Origin: Desulfobulbus sp.
GTDB taxonomy: Bacteria > Desulfobacterota > Desulfobulbia > Desulfobulbales > Desulfobulbaceae
Length of the DNA stretch: 64,000 nucleotides
Assembly (NCBI RefSeq): GCF_030824455.1
Contig: NZ_JAVBXR010000063.1
Span: 1-64,000 of the forward strand
Direction of reading: 5' to 3'
Shown here: one piece after another, positions 57,052-64,000 of the stretch
How positions within the stretch are numbered: position 1 is the stretch's first letter
How the letters are laid out: every line of letters starts with the position of its first letter
Translations under genes and position numbers: made by a program
The notes under the pieces: model-generated
Database searches by the model: none
What the model was told of the DNA's origin: nothing
Seen by the model: the letters and a program-made list of their open reading frames with translations, nothing else

Positions 57052-57070
57052 GGAACGAACCTCAACCTTG
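57034..57070 (+). repeat. REP palindrome copy 3, overlapping the GGDEF stop codon
   Basis: Same sequence as copy 1 with one mismatch in the stem (ACCTCAACC). The TGA at 57049-57051 within the REP ends the diguanylate cyclase. Confidence 0.75.
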
Positions 57071-57566
57071 TGCCATGAGACCGGAGCAATAATTCGGGCG
57101 ACACTATACTTAATTCCAATCGGGAAGAGCGGCGGCGCAAATGCCGACAACCTTGCTGACAAGCCCCTGAGCTCAAGCATTGAGGTGCGCCCATGGTACG
57201 TATTCCACAAATAGAGAGCCAACCCATCCAGGAGAAATGCTGATACAAGGCGAGTGGGCAACGTATCAGGCTGAGTTTCATTCAGAGCCACATCTATAAG
57301 TCAGTGACCACCTTTATAGACGATCCCCGGTTGCCAACGGCAAACCCCGTAAGACCTTGCCGGCATAAACGAGGCCGGATCGTGCCGCGCGCGCGCTGGC
57401 ATGCGGCAAAGGCGTTGCGGCTCCGGCCTGTTTGCTTTGCGCTCTTCCCCCGCCCTTTTTTCCGTTCTTGACAAGTTTTCCCCACAAGGATAAGGAAAGG
57501 GCCGTCTATCTGTTTTTTCCAAATGCAACAGCGAATTACCCGACATGCCGCCATGGAGCCCGCATA
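57071..57566. other. Intergenic region upstream of the NuoE-like gene
   Basis: No gene supported. At 57404-57419 the plus strand reads cGGCAa-N5-TTGCg, a fair -24/-12 (sigma-54) match. TTGACA at 57468-57473 with a TAAGGA 17 bp later is an alternative sigma-70-type promoter. The first part (57071-57213) may hold the tail of an eroded reading frame. Confidence 0.35.
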
Positions 57567-58022
57567 ATGTCTGAACAATTCCCCCTGGAAACCATTCTTG
57601 CCAACTTTGGCCGAGAGCGAGACAATCTCATTCCGCTGCTGCAGGAAGTGCAGGAGCGGTTTCATTATCTCTCCCCCGAGGCGGTGCAAGCGGTTGCCGA
57701 CCATCTGGAACTCTCCGAAAACGACGTCTACGGCGTGGCCACCTTTTACGCCCAGTTCCGCTTTGTGCCGCCCGGCCTGCACCACATCAAGGTGTGCGAG
57801 GGCACGGCATGCCATGTGCGCGGCAGCGACCGGATTCTGGACGCGATTAGCCGCTCGACCGGCCTGAAACCAGGCCAGACCAGCGACGACGGCGCCTTCA
57901 GCCTGGAGCGGGTGGCCTGTTTCGGTTCCTGCGCCCTGGCCCCGGTGGTGGTGGTGGACGACAAGGTCTATGGCCGGATGACCGCCGCCAAAACCAACAA
58001 GCTCATTGAGGACAAGAAATGA
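57567..58022 (+). CDS. NuoE/HndA-like [2Fe-2S] subunit
   Basis: 151 aa thioredoxin-like ferredoxin. Cluster ligands are C-x4-C in KVCEGTACHVRG and C-x3-C in ACFGSCAL. Subunit of an NAD(P)H-oxidising flavoprotein complex; it precedes and overlaps the NuoF-like gene by 4 bp. The upstream in-frame extension is not protein-like. Confidence 0.92.
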   Translation: MSEQFPLETILANFGRERDNLIPLLQEVQERFHYLSPEAVQAVADHLELSENDVYGVATFYAQFRFVPPGLHHIKVCEGTACHVRGSDRILDAISRSTGLKPGQTSDDGAFSLERVACFGSCALAPVVVVDDKVYGRMTAAKTNKLIEDKK

Positions 58023-59872
58023 GTTTCGCAGCGCGACAACAACAGGCCGAGGCCGCTTGGCAGACCTTTGAGCAGCCGGACCGGCTGCGCATCCTCGTTG
58101 GTTCGGCCACCTGCGGACGGGCGGCGGGATCGCTTGAGGTGATGCAGGCGTTTGCCGACGAACTGGCCAAACATGGTTTGACCGAGGCCGCCGACATGGT
58201 TGAGGTGGGCTGTCTGGGCATGTGCTACGCCGAGGTGATGGTGGAGATTCGCGGCCGGGACGGCAAGCGAGTGCTCTATCAGGGCGTGGAACCCCGACAC
58301 GCGGCCGCCCTGATCGAGACGCAACTGGTGCGCGGCGAGGTTTATCTGCCGCTGGCCTTGGCGGTAATGACCGGCGTCGACGAAGCGGTTCCGACTTTTG
58401 CCGAGCTGCCGATGATCAAGCCCCAGGTGAGGATTGTGTTGCGCAACTGCGGGATCATCGACCCGACCAACATCGACCATTATCTGGCGCGCGGCGGCTA
58501 CCAGGGCATGACCCGCGCCTTTGCCATGGGCCCGGATCAGGTGATCGAGGAGATGAAAGCCTCGGGCCTGCGTGGGCGCGGCGGCGCAGGGTTTCCCACC
58601 GGGGTGAAGTGGGGTTTTGCCCGCAATTCGGTGGCTGATCAGAAATACGTGATCTGCAACGCCGACGAGGGCGATCCCGGGGCCTTCATGGACCGCTCGG
58701 TGCTGGAAGGCGATCCTCATGCGGTGCTCGAAGGTTTGCTGATCGCTGGCTACGCCATTGGCGCGAGCATCGGTTATGTTTACTGCCGGGCTGAATATCC
58801 CTTGGCTATCGAGCGGTTACAGGGAGCCATCACCCAGATGCACGAACTGGGTTTTCTTGGTGGCGATATTCTCGGCTCGGGCTTTGGATTTGAGATCAAG
58901 ATAAAAAAAGGCGCGGGCGCCTTTGTCTGTGGCGAAGAGACCTCACTGATGCAAAGCATTGAGGGCAAGCGCGGCATGCCGCTCTCCAAGCCGCCTTTTC
59001 CCGCTGTTTCCGGCCTGTTCGGCAAGCCGACCAACATCAACAATGTCGAGACCCTGGCGGCGGTGTCGGCGATCATGGAAAAGGGCGCGGCCTGGTATGC
59101 AGGCTACGGCACGGAAAAAAGCCGGGGCACCAAGACCTTTGCCCTGGCCGGCAAGATCAGCCGCACCGGCCTGATTGAGGTGCCCATGGGCATCAGCCTG
59201 CGCACCATCATCAACGAGATCGGCGGCGGCGTGCTCGACGGCAAGCAGTTCAAGGCGGTGCAGACCGGCGGCCCCTCGGGCGGCTGCATTCCGGCCCAGT
59301 TCATCGATCTGGCGGTTGATTACGAGCGCTTGGCCGAGGTTGGCTCGATCATGGGTTCCGGCGGCATGATCGTGATCGACGAGGAATCCTGCATGGTCGA
59401 CATGGCCCGCTACTTCCTCAGCTTCACCGAAAACGAGAGCTGCGGCAAATGCGTGCCCTGCCGCATGGGCACCCAGCATCTGCTTCGGATGCTCACCACC
59501 ATCACCGAAGGTCGGGGCACGCTTGAGCAGCTGGATATTATGCGCAAGATCGGCGACGCCATGAAAAACGCCTCGCTCTGCGGCCTGGGCCAGACGGCGG
59601 CTAATCCGGTGCTGACCACGCTCCAGTATTTCGAGGACGAATACCGGGCCCACATTGTCGACAAAAAATGTCCGGCCGGAGCCTGCCGGGCCCTGATCCG
59701 CTTCGACATTGATCCCGCCCGCTGCACCGGCTGCGGGGCCTGTCTGCGCGCCTGTCCGGTTGCGGCGATCAGCGGCGAGAAAAAACAGCCGCACGCAATT
59801 GATCAGGAGCTCTGCATCCAGTGCGGTTCCTGTCGTCAGGCCTGCAAATTTGCGGCGGTGCTGGTCGACTGA
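58019..59872 (+). CDS. NuoF/HndC-like NAD(P)H-oxidising flavoprotein with ferredoxin tail
   Basis: 617 aa. N-terminal thioredoxin-like [2Fe-2S] domain (about 20-115; GSATCGRAAG and GCLGMCYA); FMN/NADH domain (LRGRGGAGFPTGVKWGF, CNADEGDPGAFMDRSVLEGD); SLBB; N3-type [4Fe-4S] (ESCGKCVPCRMG); and two C-terminal [4Fe-4S] motifs (CTGCGACLRACP, CIQCGSCRQACK). This is the layout of bifurcating hydrogenase and formate dehydrogenase beta subunits. It should link NAD(H) to the iron-sulfur relay of the next gene product. Confidence 0.93.
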   Translation: MSFAARQQQAEAAWQTFEQPDRLRILVGSATCGRAAGSLEVMQAFADELAKHGLTEAADMVEVGCLGMCYAEVMVEIRGRDGKRVLYQGVEPRHAAALIETQLVRGEVYLPLALAVMTGVDEAVPTFAELPMIKPQVRIVLRNCGIIDPTNIDHYLARGGYQGMTRAFAMGPDQVIEEMKASGLRGRGGAGFPTGVKWGFARNSVADQKYVICNADEGDPGAFMDRSVLEGDPHAVLEGLLIAGYAIGASIGYVYCRAEYPLAIERLQGAITQMHELGFLGGDILGSGFGFEIKIKKGAGAFVCGEETSLMQSIEGKRGMPLSKPPFPAVSGLFGKPTNINNVETLAAVSAIMEKGAAWYAGYGTEKSRGTKTFALAGKISRTGLIEVPMGISLRTIINEIGGGVLDGKQFKAVQTGGPSGGCIPAQFIDLAVDYERLAEVGSIMGSGGMIVIDEESCMVDMARYFLSFTENESCGKCVPCRMGTQHLLRMLTTITEGRGTLEQLDIMRKIGDAMKNASLCGLGQTAANPVLTTLQYFEDEYRAHIVDKKCPAGACRALIRFDIDPARCTGCGACLRACPVAAISGEKKQPHAIDQELCIQCGSCRQACKFAAVLVD

Positions 59873-59935
59873 CCACCGGCGAATCAAGCGATACCGAGCC
59901 CCAGGAGCCAACGGTTTATTTATCAAGGAGATTAC

Positions 59936-62449
59936 ATGGGCAGCATCAGTTTGACCATTGACGGCCAACAGGTCGAGGTCGAAGAAGGCGCAACGGTCCT
60001 CCAGGCCGCACGCAAGGCGGACATCGTTATTCCCACCATCTGCGACCACAAGGACCTCAATCCCTATGGGGCCTGCCGGATGTGCATCGTCGAGATCGCC
60101 GGCGTGCGCGGCTTTCCCACCTCCTGCACCACCCCGGCCGCTCCGGGGATGCAGGTCGTCACCCAGTCGGCGCGGCTGACCGAACTCCGCAACCGCACCC
60201 TGGAGCTGATGTTTTCCGGGCATCCCAACAGCTGCCTGGTCTGCATCCACCGCGAGGCCTGCGAGCAGTACCGGCCCAAGGTCACCAAGGCGGCGCGTTC
60301 CACCCGCTGCGGCTTCTGCGCCAACCGCGACGAATGCGATCTGCGGACCATGGCCCTGAGCGCGGGCAAGAATGAACTGAGCCTGCCCACCCTGTACGCG
60401 TCCTACAATCTGGAACGCGACGATCCTTTCATGGATCGCGACTACAACCTCTGCGTGCTCTGCGGCAAGTGCTGGCGGATTTGCGAAAAGATTCACGGCA
60501 AACCGGCAATTTCAATCATCAACCGGGGCAAATGGGCGCGGATCGGCACGGCCTTTGACAAAAGCCACGTCTTTTCCGGCTGCACCTTCTGCGGCGGCTG
60601 CATCGACATCTGCCCCACCGGCACCCTGACCGACCGCTTTGCCCGCTGGCAGGGCAAGCCGGAGGCCGACACGCCCTCTGCCTGCATTCTCTGTTCCGAA
60701 GGCTGTTCGGTTGTCGCCCAGAGCAAAGGCGGCCAGCTGCTGGCCTACACCATGACCGGGTTCAACAAGGAGGCCGGGCTGTGCGCCCTGGGCCGTTTTG
60801 GCGCCGCCCAGATCGCGGCGTCCAACCAACGCCTGATCCGGCCCCTGGTCCGGGAAGGCGAGGATCTGATTCCCTTTGACTGGCAGGGCGCGATTGCCGC
60901 GGCCGCCGAAGGGTTAAAGGATTGCGCCGGCGGTGTTGTTCTGGTGATCAGCGCTGCGACCTCGCGCGAAGACCGTTTTCTGTACGTGCAATTGGCCGAG
61001 CAGCTGCAAGGCCGGATGCTGCTTCTGCCCGCAGAGGCAGGCGAAGACGACCCGCAGGTGCAGGCCCTGGCCGCAGCGGTGCAAGGCGGAACCATCCGCG
61101 CCGTGATTGCCAACGGCAACCTATTGCCAGTGGAGATGATGGCAAAGGTCCCCTTTTCTCTGATTATCGATTGTTTGCACTCCCCTGCTTCCAGCGGCGC
61201 CAGCGTGGTGCTGCCCGCAGCGGTCCTGAGCGAATCGGGCGGCACCTTCCGCACCGCAACCGGCGCAATCAAACAACTGGCGGTCAGCAGCCAGGCCCCC
61301 GGCGACGCCCTGCCGGAATGGCGGATTGTCTGCGATCTCGCCCAGGCCCTTGGCCTGACGGGTTTTGACTTTGAGCGCGTGGAGGCCGTCACCCCGCTGG
61401 TCGCGGACGATCCTGCGCCGGCGCCGGTCAGCGGCGATCCGCGCCAGAACGTCCGCGATCTGATTCCCCGCTTTCGCGGTCATCTCCTGGCCGACGTCGT
61501 GTCTGCGCTTGCCGCCTTTGGCCTGCCAACCACTCCGGCGGAGACCAGTGAGGAGACCACAGGCGTAGGTTTTCCCATCCTCGAAAAACGGGAAATCGCC
61601 CCCAACATGCATTTCTTCAAGGTCAAAGCCGAGAAGGTGGCCCAATTCTCCCTGCCCGGCCAGTTCGTCATTCTCATGGCCAAGGAAACTTCGGAGCGTT
61701 CGCCCTTTACCCTGGTGGACTGGGATGCGGCCGAGGGCACCATTTCGCTGGTGATCGAAGAGGTGGGTCGTTCCAGCCGCGAACTGGCGTCGCTGAAGGC
61801 GGGCGATAGGATCGCCCATGTCAGCGGCCCCCTTGGCCTACCCCTGACCATCGAAAACAAGGGCACTGTGCTGCTCGGCGGCGGTTGTTACGGCATCGGC
61901 GCCATTTTCCCCCTGGCCCGGGCCCTGCGTCAGGCCGGCAACCGGGTGATCTGCGCCATTGAGGCCTCGTCCGCCTATCTGCTCTACATGCAAAAGGAAC
62001 TGGCCACGGCCTGCGATCAGCTGATCATCGCCACCAAGGACGGCTCCGAAGGCGTGCGCGGCGGCATTCAGGAGGTGTTGGCCCAGGTTGCAGCCCAGGA
62101 GCCGGTCGACCAGTTCATTGCCGTTGGCTGCACCTTCATGATGCGCATGGTCACCGAAATCAGCCGCACCTTGAACATTCCCACTCTGGTGGCCCTCAAC
62201 CCGATCATGGTCGACGGCACCGGGATGTGCGGCGCCTGCCGCGTTTCCGTGGGCGACAAGACCCGCTTTGCCTGCATCGACGGCCCGATTTTTGACGGCC
62301 ACGGCGTTGACTGGGACGAACTGGCCTCGCGGCGCAGCGCCTATGCTCGCGAGGAGGTTCAGGCCCTGTCGCAGAGCGTGGATCTGAATGCGCTCATGCA
62401 CCAGCCCCATGCCCAGAGCCACGGCGGCGGATGCGGTTGCGGCCGATAG
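59936..62449 (+). CDS. Fusion of NuoG-like Fe-S protein and NfnA/SudB-type FAD/NAD(P) reductase
   Basis: 837 aa. Residues 1-80: [2Fe-2S] with Cys36, 47, 50, 64. His96/Cys100/Cys103/Cys109: His-ligated [4Fe-4S]. Cys125/128/134 are extra. Then two ferredoxin clusters (Cys173-183, Cys216-226) and a Cys250/253/257/283 cluster at the start of a shortened NuoG-like, molybdenum-free domain (about 260-510). Residues about 545-837 form a complete NfnA-like module: FAD-binding SPFTLVDWD, NAD-binding GTVLLGGGCYGIG, and [2Fe-2S] in MCGACRVSVGDKTRFAC. It ends with a Cys/Gly tail (GGGCGCGR). Strong Shine-Dalgarno. It should connect the NuoEF module to NfnB; the acceptor is unknown. Confidence 0.88.
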   Translation: MGSISLTIDGQQVEVEEGATVLQAARKADIVIPTICDHKDLNPYGACRMCIVEIAGVRGFPTSCTTPAAPGMQVVTQSARLTELRNRTLELMFSGHPNSCLVCIHREACEQYRPKVTKAARSTRCGFCANRDECDLRTMALSAGKNELSLPTLYASYNLERDDPFMDRDYNLCVLCGKCWRICEKIHGKPAISIINRGKWARIGTAFDKSHVFSGCTFCGGCIDICPTGTLTDRFARWQGKPEADTPSACILCSEGCSVVAQSKGGQLLAYTMTGFNKEAGLCALGRFGAAQIAASNQRLIRPLVREGEDLIPFDWQGAIAAAAEGLKDCAGGVVLVISAATSREDRFLYVQLAEQLQGRMLLLPAEAGEDDPQVQALAAAVQGGTIRAVIANGNLLPVEMMAKVPFSLIIDCLHSPASSGASVVLPAAVLSESGGTFRTATGAIKQLAVSSQAPGDALPEWRIVCDLAQALGLTGFDFERVEAVTPLVADDPAPAPVSGDPRQNVRDLIPRFRGHLLADVVSALAAFGLPTTPAETSEETTGVGFPILEKREIAPNMHFFKVKAEKVAQFSLPGQFVILMAKETSERSPFTLVDWDAAEGTISLVIEEVGRSSRELASLKAGDRIAHVSGPLGLPLTIENKGTVLLGGGCYGIGAIFPLARALRQAGNRVICAIEASSAYLLYMQKELATACDQLIIATKDGSEGVRGGIQEVLAQVAAQEPVDQFIAVGCTFMMRMVTEISRTLNIPTLVALNPIMVDGTGMCGACRVSVGDKTRFACIDGPIFDGHGVDWDELASRRSAYAREEVQALSQSVDLNALMHQPHAQSHGGGCGCGR

Positions 62450-62496
62450 ATCGATAAAAAATCGCTCAAACGATTGTTTTTCCGGAGTGTTCGCTA

Positions 62497-63945
62497 ATGA
62501 CGACCAATGAACCGATGCCCGAACAAACTGAAGCAGCCCCCAAAAAAGGCCGAGTGAAAACGCCGCGCCAGCCCATGCCGGAGCAGGACCCGCGCCGCCG
62601 CCGCACTAATTTTGAGGAGGTGCCCCGGGGGTACAGCGAAGAAACCGCCATGCTTGAGGCCTCGCGCTGCATCCAGTGCAAGAAGCCCGGTTGCGTCGAA
62701 GGCTGCCCGGTCAACATCCACATTCCGGCCTTTATCAAGCTGATTGCTGAAGGAAAATTTATCGACGCCCTGCTCAAGCTCAAGGAACAAACCGCCCTGC
62801 CGGCGGTCTGCGGCCGGGTCTGCCCGCAAGAGAGCCAGTGCGAGGCGCGCTGCATCCTGGGCAAAAAGGGCGAGCCCGTGGCCATCGGCCGTTTGGAACG
62901 CTTTGCCGCCGACTACGCGCGCAAGCACGGCGGCGTGCCCGATCCGGCCAAGGCTGCACCGACCGGCAAGCGGGTGGCGGTGGTCGGAGCTGGGCCGGCA
63001 GGCATCACCGTGGCCGGCGAGCTGGCGCGCTGGGGCCATGAGGTGGTGATGTTCGAGGCCCTGCATCTGGCCGGCGGGGTGCTGATGTACGGCATTCCCC
63101 AGTTCCGTCTGCCCAAGGAGATTGTCCAATACGAGGTCAACAACCTCAAACGCCTCGGCGTGACCATCCACACCGACTATGTGATCGGCAAGACCGAGAC
63201 CGTCGGCCAGTTGATGGAAACATTTGACGCGGTGTTCATCGCCACCGGCGCCGGTTTGCCGGTCTTCCTTGGCATTCCCAATGAAAACGCCATCGGCGTC
63301 TTTTCCGCCAACGAATTTCTCACCCGCGCCAACCTGATGCGGGCGATCGATTTCCCCCGTTTCGCCACCTCGCCCATCCGGCCCCGCCGGGCGGTGACCG
63401 TGGGCGGCGGCAACGTAGCCATGGATTCAGCCCGCACCGCCCTGCGCCTGGGCGGCGAGTCCACCATTGTGTATCGACGCAGCAAAGCCGAGATGCCGGC
63501 AAGAGCTGAAGAAGTGCATCATGCCGAGGAAGAGGGCGTGGTCTTTCATCTGCTCACCAACCCGGTGCGCATCGTCACCGACGCCCAGAACCGGGTCACT
63601 GGGGTTGAATGTTTGCGGATGGAACTGGGCGAGCCCGACGCATCGGGCCGGCGACGGCCGGTGGCGGTCAAGGGCAGCGAGTTTGTCATTCCGGCCGATA
63701 CCGTCATTGTGGCCATCGGCAATCAACCCAATCCGCTGGTGCCGCAGACCGCGCCCGAGATCAACACCAGCAAGTGGGGCACCATCGCCACCGACCCGGT
63801 CACCATGATGACCTCCAAGCCCGGCGTCTTTGCCGGCGGCGACATCGTTTCCGGCGCGGCCACGGTGATCAGCGCCATGGGGCAGGGCAAGATGGCGGCC
63901 CTGGCCATGCACCGCTACCTGATGGGCGGCGATCCCCCGCAGTAA
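62497..63945 (+). CDS. nfnB: NfnB/SudA-like NADPH-dependent flavoprotein (GltD family)
   Basis: 482 aa. N-terminal [4Fe-4S] pair (CIQCKKPGCVEGCPVNIHIP; CGRVCPQESQCEARC), FAD motif VVGAGPAGITVAGELARWG, NADPH motif GGGNVAMDSARTALRLGG, and C-terminal GVFAGGDIVSGAATVISAMG. Matches NfnB (NADH-dependent reduced ferredoxin:NADP oxidoreductase large subunit), also called sulfide dehydrogenase alpha or glutamate synthase small subunit-like. It follows the NfnA-bearing gene by 47 bp. Usually NfnA is a separate protein; here it is fused to the NuoG-like subunit. Confidence 0.92.
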   Translation: MTTNEPMPEQTEAAPKKGRVKTPRQPMPEQDPRRRRTNFEEVPRGYSEETAMLEASRCIQCKKPGCVEGCPVNIHIPAFIKLIAEGKFIDALLKLKEQTALPAVCGRVCPQESQCEARCILGKKGEPVAIGRLERFAADYARKHGGVPDPAKAAPTGKRVAVVGAGPAGITVAGELARWGHEVVMFEALHLAGGVLMYGIPQFRLPKEIVQYEVNNLKRLGVTIHTDYVIGKTETVGQLMETFDAVFIATGAGLPVFLGIPNENAIGVFSANEFLTRANLMRAIDFPRFATSPIRPRRAVTVGGGNVAMDSARTALRLGGESTIVYRRSKAEMPARAEEVHHAEEEGVVFHLLTNPVRIVTDAQNRVTGVECLRMELGEPDASGRRRPVAVKGSEFVIPADTVIVAIGNQPNPLVPQTAPEINTSKWGTIATDPVTMMTSKPGVFAGGDIVSGAATVISAMGQGKMAALAMHRYLMGGDPPQ

Positions 63946-64000
63946 AGCGGCAAACCGGGAAGCAGGTGCGCAATCCTGCCTGCGATTGCTCCAGGGTAAA

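Noticed and set aside
1-64000. CRISPR arrays, rRNA and tRNA genes
   Set aside because: I saw no regularly spaced direct repeats, no rRNA segments and no cloverleaf-like intergenic sequence on reading the window; a tRNA scan was not possible.

Overview
The window looks like a chromosomal segment of an anaerobic, hydrogen-metabolising Desulfobacterota bacterium (inference: Desulfobulbales-like sulfate reducer). The grounds are a cytosolic Mvh-type [NiFe] hydrogenase joined to heterodisulfide-reductase-like subunits, a full hypABCDEF set, sigma-54 regulators, a YeiH-type anion transporter, glutaconate-type CoA transferase genes and a NuoEF/NfnAB-like flavoprotein cluster. Coding DNA is GC-rich with strong Shine-Dalgarno sites. 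The AT-richer islands (about 1-1.4 kb and 53.8-55.1 kb) look acquired or decaying.

Layout. 0.2-2.7 kb: FadR-type regulator, a tiny lipoprotein-like ORF, a DUF2284 protein and a small unknown. 2.7-8.8 kb (minus): heme-motif sensor kinase, sigma-54 response regulator, a candidate -24/-12 promoter, a YeiH-family transporter and a 56-aa membrane protein. 9.2-23.6 kb (minus): one long hydrogenase gene train: maturation protease, HTH-HdrBC fusion, HdrA, MvhD, MvhG, MvhA, a small Cys protein, then hypF-C-D-E-A-B. MvhA appears to be a selenoprotein: an in-frame UGA sits exactly where the C-terminal Ni-binding Cys belongs, the frame continues 31 codons, and a SECIS-like hairpin follows. A PAS-LuxR regulator is divergent. 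24.6-27.9 kb: large hybrid histidine kinase. 28.4-39.9 kb (plus): chemosensory operon (two receptors, hemerythrin, STAS, CheY, A, W, R, D, B) ending in a J-domain protein that shares a repeat type with CheA.

40-43.8 kb (minus): PflX-like radical SAM protein and a secreted FecR-domain protein with a very long Gln/Arg/Glu-rich tail. 44-53.7 kb (plus): kinase/NtrC-type pair, then a sigma-54-like promoter, thiolase, an unrecognised polytopic membrane protein, acyl-CoA dehydrogenase and CoA transferase A/B, closed by a strong terminator. 53.8-57.1 kb: a scar region with a broken integron-type integrase, an unknown gene, and a REP/RAYT unit next to a diguanylate cyclase whose stop codon lies inside a REP copy. 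57.6-63.9 kb (plus): NuoE, NuoF, a NuoG-like/NfnA fusion and NfnB.

Functionally the window is dominated by low-potential electron handling: H2 oxidation by a selenium hydrogenase coupled to flavin/FeS Hdr subunits, and a second NAD(P)H-linked flavoprotein complex. Environmental sensing (heme kinase, hemerythrin, chemoreceptors) and acyl-CoA metabolism complete it. All functions are inferred from sequence alone.
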